Of a stretch of DNA of 64,000 bases, positions 12,898-24,292 are shown piece after piece. Source of the DNA: Penelope pileata (Eukaryota; Chordata; Aves; Galliformes; Cracidae); NCBI GenBank assembly GCA_013396635.1, contig WBMW01003831.1, positions 376,705 through 440,704 of the forward strand, in the 5' to 3' direction. How positions within the stretch are numbered: position 1 is the first letter of the stretch; each line of letters opens with the position of its first letter. The notes under the pieces were generated by a model. It was not told the origin of the DNA. It made no database searches and saw nothing but the letters and a program-made list of their open reading frames with translations. Both the position numbers and the translations under genes were made by a program.

Positions 12898-14467
12898 AGG
12901 ATCTCACAGTGGGAGACCATGGATGGGGAAGCTGCGAGCCAGCTCAGTGTGGTGTTTATGTTGTACAGAGGCACACAGTACCCTCTCTTAGGCCCAGGTC
13001 TTGCCTGGACCTTTGCATCAATAGCTTCCAAGATGTGTCCGTGGGAAACAAGCTGCCAGGTCAGGATGTTAATGAAGGGTTTTGTTCCCCTCTCTTTGTA
13101 GAAACCCATTCCCAATCTCAGCATTCTTTGGGTTTATTCTATTTTGGGGTGGTTTTTCTTTTCCATATGCAAGGCAGCAAAACATCTGTTTTCATTAAGA
13201 ACATCTTGTTCTTCAGATTAGAGAAAATCACCAAGTAAGAGAGAACGAACAAAAGTCTCCAGAGGAGGAGGCCCACCATGTGCTTTCCCTGTGTCGCCAT
13301 CTTGTCCTGACCAAGCGCAGCCTGCAGCCGCTGCCTGCAGGCAGCCCTGGCCCCTCCAGCTCCCTCACCCCTCACTCTTTCATAAATAGACAACTGGTGG
13401 CATCCCTGCCTGGTTTGCCTGTCTGCCCCGTTTTCTCACTAACAGGAGGAAGGAACTTGCCATTCACATCACCACACAGACACCAGTGGCAGCACAGGCT
13501 TCTCATCTGTTTGCTCCCATCTCTCTGTCCAACAACAAATTTTGGTTTATCTGTTTTGACTCAGTACTAGCCTGCTCCTATTGTTTCTCACATTCTTGCA
13601 TTTCCACCAGACTATGTGAGTGACAGAAATGCAATTCCTCAATTAGACTGCAAGGGGTGTGCTGGGAATCACAAGTCAGCCTAAAGATTTATGTGTTACA
13701 CCAAATTATCGTAACTGACACAACACTTCCAGCAAACCAGTTTGGAAATATCAGAATCTCCCCCTGCCCCTCTCCTCCCCCCTTACATGGGAAGGCCAAA
13801 TTAGAGAGAGAAAGGATTTCTCGGCGCTACCATGAGTCATGCTCACACTGAGCACATGGCGGTGAGGTCAGCGACAGGGGTTACTGGGCTCGGACTATAG
13901 AAAAAATGGATTCTGCTAAATGACAGAGCAGTTAGAGCAATATGAAAAAAGAGGAGGAATGCAGAAGCCACCAAGGTCCCTAAACCACAGGCGAAAAGGA
14001 AGTGGAGACAGACTCATGCTTCTTGGAAGAATGAGCAGAGACAGGTGGCATGGGACACTTTGCTCTCATATTCACCTAACCTTTTGGCCCCTAACATCAG
14101 CTGTTTCACCCCAACCATGAATGTTCACAAAAACAACAAATTCACATATTTTACTTAGCCTAGCATGGGATTTTTAACCACATTAGCACTACTTCTCTTT
14201 CTCAGGAGCATGCAGTGAGGCATATTTGAAAATAAATGGGCAATTCCTGCCAAGTAGGTGTCATACATAATCCCTATTTAAAATGCAGATATTCAACTTT
14301 AGGCACACGCTCCAAGTCCCAAGAAAGACAATACAATTTAAGCAAACTGTAATTTGGCATGTTGATTGCTTGAATCAGGTCACAGCCAATGAAGGATTAC
14401 CCACACCAGCAGTCCAACTATGGATTGCAGAATGGTACTTAGATTGCTGAGTCTGTTACAGCAGGTG

Positions 14468-14519
14468 CTTTTTTCCTTCCTCTTTCTCTATTTTCTTTCT
14501 CTTTTTTTTATTTTCCCTC
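14468..14519. repeat. Pyrimidine-rich low-complexity tract
   Basis: About 50 bases are almost entirely T and C on the + strand, with one or two A. A pure T16 run lies 150 bases to the right at 14673-14688. Confidence 0.7.
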
Positions 14520-16141
14520 TGAAACAAGTTTCATCCATCAGGAAATCAGCTGTATTTGGCACCTACTGTAAGAAATGACAATTGAAATTTCCAAACTGTT
14601 TTAACCACAGAGAAAAAAAATCTTTTAATGTCCGTGTTGAAACACAACTTTCAGTTTTAAAGGTTGATTGCCTTTTTTTTTTTTTTTTAATTGTTAAATG
14701 CTAAAGCAGCAAGCAAACACACTTTACAGTCTATTGCATCGGGCTCTTTTTCAGTAGGTTGGCTCCTGCCAACAGCAGGTTCAGAACTGCCAGTTCTAAT
14801 TAAAAACTTAATTTTAAAGATACATTTCACAGTTTATTCATGGCAGTAAGTCCTTCCCTCCCTCAGAAATTTAAATTGTTAGATTGAGCAAATGGATACA
14901 GTTCCTTTTCTAATGATTCCCAAGTAATGGCTTTAGCTAATTGTTTCGACAATTCATGATTGATCTCCCATGCCTGTTGAAATCAAGTTCTTCTTTTAGG
15001 CCAGTAACCTAGAGTAGATTTCCTGAATTGTGTCTATTTCTTTGCTCAGGGTTTAACTGCGTTTTATTTGCCTCTGTAATTTTGTATTGCATCAGCTCAA
15101 AATTGGTCAAAGATTATTCTCATCTCAAGAATTTCAGTGACAAATCCTTTTAGTACTCCCAGTTGTAACGGACAAACAATTGCCACCATAAACTCTGTAT
15201 AAGCACCACTGTGAAATCTATGATTTATAAGCGTACTCCATAGCAAAGATGACTTTGATAGCCTCTGCCTCTCCCTGCTGTGGTAAGCTCTCAGCCTCAG
15301 AAGTAAAAGATGAGTGAAACAGTTTTATGCCTTCTAGATTCAGTGTGAAAACATTGTCTTCAACATCAAAGTTCTTTCTGAACACCAGCTCTAGAAATGT
15401 CACACGTATGGATGTCTAAATTTTGCTCTGGGTTATTTCTGGGCCAGTGAGGCACACACTGATATGAGTTTTGAAAGAGCAGAATGCATCCTAGCCTCTT
15501 GACTCACTATGTGTTTACAGTTATTAATCAGAAAGCCAGCATGCAGTGTGCGTATTTGCATCATAAAAGGAGAGTAACAGCTACTGCTATAGTACTACTA
15601 TATACACTAGTTATCTTCTGTCCTTTATAAGCTTTTCAGATTAAAAAAAATAGATGTTCTATTAAGGGAACAAAAGAGATCATATCTGTATTTTGTTATT
15701 TTAGTTTAAAGAAATAATTTTACTTGTCTTCCTCAGTATAATCATTGGCTGTAGTAAGGCATATTACAAGCAGCAAGTCCTCTGAATAACTTTTATACAG
15801 TTTTCATACAATTCATTAGAGCCCTGTCTGCATTCTCACATTGCTATAAATACACTTCCATCACGTAGTGAAGTCAGATGTTTGCATTTACCAACAGGTA
15901 AAAAAAAAATAAAACATGACATAGGCTAGAGAGTCCTAAGGAGTTTCAGACTACAGGCACCCTCAATTAATTTTGTCATTGAGACTCAGCCCTGCTTTCT
16001 GGTCATGCAGGCCACCTACCAGTTTCGGTGTCTGAATAACAGCTCTGAGACAAGTACAACTGTTAACATTTAAAAGTGCTTGCAGGAAAATATTTAATGC
16101 ATTTTTAGCTACTTGTAACACCATTAAGCTGTTGAATAAAA

Positions 16142-16252
16142 AAAACAAGTTGATTCTATTTGACCTGCCAGTTTCTCCACAGACCTCCAGTAGATACTTC
16201 CCAGGTCTTTGGTGGTCTACAGACCGCAGTTTGAAATCTGCTGGAACACGTA
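16142..16252 (-). mobile_element. hAT-like non-autonomous DNA transposon fragment
   Basis: The reverse complement of about 16196-16252 reads as a diverged copy of a widespread vertebrate hAT terminus of the form 'cagtggttctcaaactgtggtccgtggacca'. Visible on the + strand are 'ggtggtctacagaccgcagt' at 16210-16229 and 'ttgaaatctgctgg' next to it. A second 'ggtctgtgg' equivalent lies at about 16176-16190. The far end and any terminal inverted repeat are not clear. The element could extend left to about 15960. No transposase remains. Confidence 0.45.
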
Positions 16253-16293
16253 AATGACAGAACATTTCGAGTGTCTGAAAGTTCTTCACACCT

Positions 16294-16324
16294 GTATTTT
16301 TTTTTTTATTTTTTTATTTTTTTT
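16294..16324. repeat. T-rich homopolymer stretch
   Basis: About 30 bases of T with three isolated A residues. It lies immediately right of the hAT-like fragment and could be low-complexity DNA rather than a retrotransposon tail. Confidence 0.7.
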
Positions 16325-17294
16325 ACAGAAAGAGACAGATCTGGCTTCAATCGCAAGACAAAGCAAGAGGTATAATTTTAACTAAGAGACATTTAACTAA
16401 ACCACCAATATATTCTCTTAATTCAAAGCAGAAATAAGGGGAATATCTCCAAATCCAAAGAATGTATTATATCATCAACTCCTTGTTTTTAAGTGGTTCC
16501 AAATCATCACAAATATTGTGTAAGAGCAGCTGATTCCCAATATAGATATCCTTTTCTTGGGCACTAAGTCTTGCCAAGACCCTGGCTGAAAATTTACAAG
16601 GAGCGCCTCTGTACTTTAAATAATGGTTATTAGTCATAGGGATTGGCTACCTTTCTTTTCTTTGAAAAGCATCTATAAATATAGCATCATTTATTCATTT
16701 CTGAAATCATCACATTCTCCTCCAAAAGCATTATGTTAAATTTCCAAAATTTAGGAGCATATTGTTGTGGGTCTTTTGTTTGGATATATAAGTTTAGGAG
16801 CACGTGTCCCATCAGCTCTAAAGTACATGAAGATTACATGAAGATGTAATTTAGATGTAAACATGCGAGTCCTTTCTGCAAATTCTTAAAGGTGGAATTT
16901 CCTCCTCATTAATTTAAAACAACTTCAACCTTGAATAAATAGAATCTGATAATCACTTTTAGTTTTGCTTTGGTGTAACAAAGTCCAGTCATTAATTAGG
17001 AGCCCAAGTAAGTAAGGGCAGCATGGACACCAAGGAAGAAAACTTTCTCTACACTGAAGTGATTGTAACGTAAACTCTTAATTTAAAATTCATTAAATTT
17101 ACACATCACCTTACATAACAATCACAATGCCATAAAAGAGTGAACACATGCTTGTAATTAAAGCCATGGCAGTCTCATCCCATTGTATGAAAAATAGCTC
17201 TATCGTAATGGTCCTGAGTTCATGCCAGAATAGCAGCTAATCATGGGAGAGAGATGATCTAACGCTCACAGAACATGAAAATAGAAAGACAACG

Positions 17295-17455
17295 TTCTGG
17301 TTCCAACCTATTTTCTCTAGACTTGCTGGGTGATCCTGTGCGTGCTACTTAAGCCTTCAGTCCCTCAATTTACTCATCTGCAGAACAGCAATACCAGTAT
17401 TTATCTGAGTCAGAAAAGCTTTGTAAGAATAAACCCATAAATCATTAAGTCTCTT
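17295..17455 (+). mobile_element. MIR / CORE-SINE-like copy
   Basis: The order of blocks follows the MIR consensus on the + strand. First comes 'gttctggttccaacc' (tRNA-like B-box region), then 'acttgctgggtgatcctgtg' at about 17321-17340 (MIR 'agctgtgtgaccttggg'), then 'tactcatctgcagaacagca' at 17371-17390 (MIR 'tcctcatctgtaaaatgggg'), and finally 'gtaagaataaa' (MIR 'gtgaggattaaa'). MIR-like SINEs are ancient, and such copies are known at low density in sauropsids. It is diverged but collinear over about 160 bases. Confidence 0.6.
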
Positions 17456-18189
17456 ACATACTCATGACAAACCTTCTATGGAGTATCCGTCATAGATATT
17501 CTTGAGAAGCACACATGGACTACTGATTTTAGCCCCATTATACCTCTGAGAAATAGAGTTGTGGGAATATTTTGCTGGAATAAAATGAACTATCATGATC
17601 AAATAATTTCTATTCCTTTGCTATCAGTATTGAACCTCTAATAAGCAATATGGATGAAGTTAATCATGTATTTTGCTATTGTTTGAATTGTAACAGTTTA
17701 ACAAATATATATCCAGAAAGTCAGACCAAATTTTTCTACAGAAAACTTGTGGAGCAATTTCTTTGATTCTTTAGCTGTATCTTGTTTTCATAAAAGACTA
17801 CAAATTACTTGTAAATGAACAGTGCCACAATAATATCTTAGAAGAAGTTCTGCTAAATGCAAAAAAGAATGTGGGAATAATGGTCAATAGCCACAGCATT
17901 GCTGTACGCTTGTACCTAACAGGGAATGCTGGTACAGGATCACCAAGGTCAGTTGTCCCATTCATTGACAAAATCATTCACTATATGAGAATGAATGAAG
18001 TGTCTTGAAAGTCTCTCATTCTCTGAGCGTGTTTCACGGTTCAGGTCAGAGCCAGTCTATCGGTGGCATACTTTCAGCATGTAATCGTCTGTAAAGTCAC
18101 GTCCTAACAGAGATAATGAGGTCCCATTCATTATTTGCCAAAGAAAAGCAGCAGTTTAAGTCTTGCTTCCCTTATCCTCTGCTGGAAAA
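17456..18189. other. AT-rich stretch, nothing recognised
   Basis: No gene, repeat or RNA gene recognised. Confidence 0.5.
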
Positions 18190-18275
18190 TTAAGTGCTTG
18201 AAATCTGGACCTCATCCTACCTTCACTGAAGTCAATAATGAGACACCACCTGATTTCAAGGGAGCAGCAGCAGAC
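18190..18275 (+). repeat. Ancient dispersed repeat, 'gaagtcaatgg' type
   Basis: The run 'ctggacctcatcctaccttc' (about 18206-18225) is followed by 'actgaagtcaataatgagac' and then 'gatttcaagggagcag'. This is the order seen in the sauropsid motif 'ggatc(c/t)gatcctgc..cactgaagtcaatggcaaaact...gatttcaatgggagcag'. No coding content. A second copy lies 300 bases to the right. Confidence 0.4.
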
Positions 18276-18529
18276 TCCTTGCAACACAGAGATCACATTA
18301 AATTCACTTATCCTTCCCTCAGAGAGTGGAAAGCAGGTCATGGGTCTGGTGTTTGCAGCAATAATGAGGAGGCTTTAGAAACTAAATGGGATGTAGCTGA
18401 TGATTTTAGCACAAATTGAACTGAAGTACTAATGACTTACCAAGCATTATTCTTATCTGTTGCACAACCAGCACATGATGATGTCCAGAAATAGTGTAAC
18501 ATCATACTTCAGTACAAGCCTCAAGGGCT

Positions 18530-18634
18530 GCTACCCCATTCACTCACACCAATATAAATCAAGAGGAAACTTCACCAAAGTAATTGAATTACATAAGACT
18601 AAAATTAGTGAGGGGAGAATTAGGCCCAAAGCAG
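18530..18634 (+). repeat. Ancient dispersed repeat, second copy
   Basis: The blocks 'caccaatataaatcaagagg' (about 18547-18566), 'aacttcaccaaagtaattga' and 'gaattaggcccaaa' follow the sauropsid repeat order 'ccagtataaatcagagtaactccactgaagt..atggaattacac...gaatcaggccc'. This seems to be the other half of the family seen at 18190-18275, so the two may belong to one interrupted element. Confidence 0.4.
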
Positions 18635-19183
18635 CGAAAGGGAAGAAGGTGTCACCTCCTGCCAGCCCTGTCCTAGAGGAGGGCAGCCCCGGTCGGCTGT
18701 ACTTATGGAGAGCCCGCGGCAGCCCTCCTGTCACACAACCCACAGCAGTGTTGCTCAGGGAGAAAAGCTGGCATAGAGGTCAGAAACACCCCGAGAAGAT
18801 GGGGCAGCCCCAAGGGAAGCAGCAGCAAAGATCGGGTCCTTGAATTTTACTGCGATGCCAACTCATGCCGATCAGTCCCAGGCCAAGGTACAGGGCTGCT
18901 TGGAGCCAGTTTCCCTCAACGGGTTGCTGACACACAGGTTGCGGTGGATATCCTAGAGATATTGTCTCTTTTTGACACTTGTCCTATCTCACTGACAAAC
19001 ACAGATGTCCTCAGCAGAGGGGCATTGGCTGCTTCTGGCATCAGCTCCTAATTCCTGTATTTAGTCCAGTGTACTGAGATGAGTTTTCCTTCAGTGTATT
19101 AACACAGGTTACTCATATACATTATTACACCCTTGGTGAAAATGCAATTTGCTCAATTCAGTACCAGCTCCCTTCCTCTGCAG

Positions 19184-19329
19184 GCATTTGCATTCCCCAC
19201 CACGACACTGGATGTGCAGCACACACGCTGTCCTGTCCTATCTTCCCCGTTCCCTGCTGAGCTCCTGCCCCTCTGGCAGGGTGCCTCGTAACAGCATCCC
19301 GGTGCCAGCAGCAGCAGGACAGGTTGCAG
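19184..19329 (+). other. Candidate spliced exon (unproven)
   Basis: This is the best-looking exon candidate on the + strand. It follows a strong acceptor, a C/T-rich tract ending in CTCTGCAG at 19183. It ends at a consensus donor, GCAG|GTGAGTAT, at 19326-19333. The 146-base interval is GC-richer than its surroundings, and one frame is open across it and both borders (open from 19149 to 19406). The predicted peptide is Ser/Pro-rich and I do not recognise it. It could be an exon of a long non-coding RNA or of a gene whose other exons lie elsewhere, or chance. Confidence 0.2.
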
Positions 19330-19504
19330 GTGAGTATCAGGTGCCCTCCAGGACATCGCCCAGCTGGGTTGGGGGACTCAGTCCAATACCAGGAACCAAA
19401 AACTGATCATTGAGAGACTCTGAGGTCAACAGAGCCATATCCTACCTTCATCAATGAGTGCTTCTAACTTCTGAGCTCAGGGAGATTAAAAGTATTGCCT
19501 GTGA

Positions 19505-19640
19505 TATGTGTCTCCACTTACAGATGGGTAAACTGAGACTGGAAGTGGTTAATTTTGCCAATCTGTGCCTTACCCAGTCAATCAAAGAACAAAACAGCAC
19601 AGAACTTCTGATGCCCTGGCTTCCACTCCACTGGTCAAAC
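19505..19640 (-). mobile_element. MIR / CORE-SINE-like copy
   Basis: The + strand shows 'acttacagatgggtaaactg' at about 19517-19536, followed by 'agactggaagtggttaattt'. This is the reverse complement of the MIR core ('tttacagatgaggaaactgaggcacagagaggttaagt' in that orientation). A 'cttctgatgccctggcttcc' block at about 19604-19623 fits the further 5' part. Divergence is high, so the ends are approximate. Confidence 0.5.
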
Positions 19641-22600
19641 TTTTACCAGATCACATCGCATGCCAAGACATCCTCATGCTCACAAACTCATTGTATTTGA
19701 GAGTGGGATCCAGAGCTTTTGACTCCATTATTGCGGTAACACTTCATCATTTGTATTCTTGCCCACTAGTGTAGCATATACAATTATTTTTACAGCCAAG
19801 TAAAATAAGTTCAGGAATTCACATATTTTTATTAATCATATTGTTTTCCAAGAACCTCAATTAAAATACCATTGGAAGTCTTTCTCTCATTTGTCAAAAG
19901 TCCCAGTAAGCTTATTTCCCTTTTATGTGGTACTGGATTATTTACTTTTCATTTTCTACATGGAACAAGCCCTGACTAGTAACTAGATGGCAGACATGAC
20001 ATGTCCAAAGCCCAGAAACCTGTTTGTTTGACTTCATTGGTCTTTTGGGAGTTTGGCTTTTTTCCTGGTCTTGCATCTGTTATCTCCATTTTTCGGTGAA
20101 TGCCCCAGCCAGCCTGCCTGAGCCAGTCACAGGGATTAGTAAAATTAGGCATTTGCAGATGTTAAGCTACCAAAAATGAATACCAATGGTGTGAAAGTAT
20201 TTCAGGAGCTTTCATTCAGTGGGGGACTACAGGATTTAGTGATGTAGTGAACCTTCTGCTGCACCTCCAGTGCAGAGGTTGCCTTGCAAGACCCTGCTCT
20301 GTCCTCAGAGCATGAGTCAGTTTCTGGGCCAGGGTCAAAGCTCATCTGGGAGGAGACAGGGTATCAGCAGAGGCCAGGTGTTGGGCTACTCCTGCACCAT
20401 GAGTTATCTGCATGAAAAGGAATTGAAGGCTTTATAGGAGTTAGCAGCAGCACGGCTGATGAAGACAGAACAGCCTGATCTGTGAAGTGTTGAGCAGCCA
20501 CAACTCCCATTTACTTCAGCACTTTTGCAGATCAGACCCTCAGGGTTATTAGCTTTTTGGAATAAGCCAGTTGTGGTCTACATCAACCCTCCCTCTTAGC
20601 AGTAATGGCCCAAGACATTCCTTGCTGGCTTTGACCAGCCATAATCAGCATGGCTCCCAATCACAGAGAGTGTCACGCAGTTATTTTTAGCATATCAAAT
20701 GCACCAAGGGACTAAGGACCTGTTTTTGCAAAGTGATTGAAATGCCTCTTTCCTCTTGCTTAATGCATTTCTCTCTCCAGGCCCAGAAGACTGCTGTTTT
20801 TGACAAACTACAATTCCCCTTCTCGTCACTGGGCAGGCTGTGTTTGGAAGAAAAGAAAAAGCTAGATTACAAGAACTGTAGAGGAATTGTTTATTTTATC
20901 ACTCCGTTTATCTTTTCAGTGTTATTGTTCTGTCAAGTAATCGAGAGATGAAGAAAGGCTACATCACAATTACACTTTGACTCACACAAACCAAGAAAGA
21001 TGGGAAAGATGGGTGGCTGTTGTGCTGTGCCCATTCCCAATTCTGTCCTTAAGAAGGAGCCTTTGTTCATTTTTCCTCATTTCTGACTACTCACTAGAAA
21101 GGGCAGATGAAGTGAAAATTTTCTCCAAGGTGATCTTCTGCATTTTCTCTTTCACTCCAGCTGGATGTAAAAATAACCAAGCAGCACAATATAGGGTTAT
21201 TTTTTCCATCTGACTATTGTTTTTTTCTTCCCCACAAACTTTCTTACTGCCCCATGTCACTGCCACAGATTTTTTTATTTCACTGAGTGGAAAACTCATC
21301 CTCTGCTAGCCTGATTCACTGAGACATGTACCACATTGTTTATACGCTCTCCCACAAATTTTATCTGCTAGGTTTTCTTGAGGTGAGAAAATAGCCTAAG
21401 ACATCTTCAACTGGACTGTTTTTCCACAAAATTTTTAGTTTTCTACAAAATTTTCCAGGGACTCATTGACATGAGTTTAAACTTTTCTGCAACAAGTGAG
21501 ACAGAGGGACCTACTCAACCAAATCCAATTGCATCCCTCCTTTGTCTGGTTTAGAATATAGATGTAGGAATGTGGCTGCCACATGACTACCTTACTTGCT
21601 GGCTGTTTTGCAGTTTCTCTGCCTCTCTCCAGATCTCTTTCCCCATTTTTTGCTAATCTGTACTCTCTCCTCGCTCTCACCTGCTCCCCTGGTCTAGCTC
21701 TCAAAATGTAGCTCTTCAAAAAATCCTGACCAGCTCTATGGACCTGTAGAATGGTGAGGTAGATCTGGCTGTCAAAGGACTATTTGTCACAGTCGTTGAA
21801 CTTAGATAGGAGTCACTTTAGTTCTTCATATTGAGCTTTAAGGGTATTTGGGATGGGTTGCCAACCAATCTCAACAAAAGGTAACTCCCATTCACTGGAA
21901 ATCTGAGGAGGTGGTGCCAGTAACATCGCAGGGCTCACAAATACAGCACAACTTGTCATAACAAGTTGCTCTGGCAACATCTGTTAGCAGCCCACAGAAC
22001 TATGTAGCACTTAAGCCAGGTATAGCCATAATATATTTTTTTGCACTGAGCTGTAGCTATTTGTACCTTTCCCAGACATCAACACATACTATTTGCTGCT
22101 GGCCTCAGAAAACCCCACCATTTCTTTCAGAGAACGTTTGCATTTCTCTGGCATTAGTCTACAGTGCCATGCCAGGTACATCTCAGGAACAGCATTTTTT
22201 GGAGACATCAAGCTCAGAATTGTATCAAATTCCTTCAGACGCTCCTGTCGATGCTCAGCCAATGTCAGAGATTGGTTCCAGACATCATTGCTTCTAAATC
22301 AAATGAGCTAATTTCTTACGTGATCTCCTCTCATTTTCACCATCACTCCAAATCCTTAATAGCATTGCATCCAAGTTCATGTACGCTATTCAGCATTGGG
22401 CAAGCTGGCCTGGCACTACCAGGCAAGACTATATAAATGCAATTTTGGCTTCTGAGTTCATCAGTACAACCATTTCAGTGCCTTACACAATCATGTCTCA
22501 CACAAGCAGTGAGGTAATATCAACATGACTACCACAAATGTTATCTGTAGAGAGGTTTAGATGATAGAGTCATGAGGAATTCTGTCTTCTGTACCATCAG

Positions 22601-24214
22601 GATCCTGTCACAAGCCACAGTTCTGTGCTTTTAGCATTCTGCAACAGCTACAAATGAAAGAGGTGACTGCAAAGACAACTTCCACGGTAAAAATTACTCG
22701 TGAATATTTCTTTTGGGATAAGGGAGACCTTCTGGCTCTCTATTGAGACAAAACAGTCAAAGGAGGTTAATGCATGCCACAGCTGTGCCATACCCTTCTT
22801 CTGGCTTTAGTAAGCCTAGTGGGTTTTTCCACTGAAACAACAAGGGATTTTCCTATCAGAAGGCAACTGATATCAGCAGATCTCCCAGATTATCTAGACG
22901 TTGCATCTCTTCCAATTTAAGGGCTACATTGGTGGTTATTAAGTCTGCATTGCTAAGAAATAAAACCAGGAAAAACATTCTGGGGGGTGCTCTGGATTCT
23001 ATTAAAGGATTGAATTTCTCACTGTATTATACTTTTTCCATATGTTTGAAATATGGAGCTGCATAATACTGTGAATATACTGCTAGTGGTATTATCCCAG
23101 ATGGTGACAAATGACCCAGTTCCAACAGCGATGTATAGATCTTTAAGACACAGTCAGCCAGGCTCTTGGGATATTCCCTCCAAACAATGAATGACTGGCA
23201 GGTAACATAAAATTTAACTTCTCCCTTCAGTTTTGTACGTTTTATGGCCAACATTGCAGAGTTACTCATTCGTTAAGTACTCAGCCTTGTAATAGTGTAC
23301 AGATGACATGAGATATTCCCTTAGCCACCACCAAACGATCTCCTTTGGTCCGCAGAGGTCAGCTGTGGTGCACACAGTGTGTCACTATCTGTATGTGAGG
23401 ATATGCTCTGGCACGCTCAAAGTGAGCTGATAACATCTTACCCCTGCTTGGGCCCTTCAGCTGCCTCTTGGGGAAGCGTGAAAGGCTGCCAAGCTCAAGA
23501 TGTGCTGCATCCTGCAATTTGGCTTTGCTGAGAAGAACAACCCCTCCCCCAAACTCACCCACGCAGTTCTTTACCCCAAGAAGAGGTCATCACACAAAAA
23601 GGAGATAGGAGGGAAAGAGACTGCGCACTTGACTATAGCTGCAAACAAGAAAAGTCTAGAGCCCTCTTGAGATGTTGTGTAAAGAGAAAGCAATCTGGGC
23701 TGTCTCCATTTTTACAGAAAGACCTCTGTGCTCCTGTGGAGTTCGTGGCCTGCCAGATGGAGACAGCTCCAAGTAACACTGAGCTCTTATTGCCGCAGAA
23801 AACCAGGGAGAACTATAACCCCAAATGCTGCAGGTGTAGGAGGGAATACTTGCTCAGATGATGATTCATGTCAGCATCTGAATAAATAAGGTCAGACAGC
23901 CAGAGATTATTCCAGTGAAAGGGAGTTGATTTGTTTGGGGGGCAGAAAGGAGGGGCTGTTTGTTTGTTTCATATCATTATAGTAAAAACCTGCCCTGCTC
24001 TGAATCTTTTTTGAGAAGTAACTCCATTTATTTTAATTAAGAACTTAGTTCAGCAAAGCACTTATCTGGCAGTAGCCTACCTGTACTGGAATGGTTGTAT
24101 CAAATGCAGAAATCCTAAGGTTAGCATATGCTGTACAGTCAGCATTACGTAGCATTTCTATACTTATCTGCAACAGTTTTTAGGAAAACATCTCCACTAT
24201 AGACCATTAAAAAT

Positions 24215-24292
24215 AAAAACCTGCTTGCCTCAGAGGGGTGAGAAAGGATTAATTATTTAGTGCTCGTGCAGCACTGTGAAGATACAAATTGT
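24215..24292 (+). mobile_element. MIR-like SINE 3' part
   Basis: The block 'ttgcctcagaggggtgagaa' at about 24225-24244, then 'aggattaattatttagtgct' and 'gcagcactgtgaagata', corresponds to the 3' half of sauropsid MIR-like SINEs ('tgcctcagaggggtgtgaggattaattaat...aaagcgctttgaagat'). Only the 3' half is visible. Confidence 0.4.

Larger units (their letters stand above)
12291..16141. other. Gene-poor AT-rich stretch
   Basis: No recognisable gene. It contains a fragment of the 'gaagtcaatgg' repeat at about 12846-12897, a moderately GC-rich patch at about 13255-13500 with only short frames, a pyrimidine-rich tract at 14468-14519 and a T16 run at 14673-14688. The remainder is ordinary AT-rich DNA, likely intron or intergenic. 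Confidence 0.55.
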
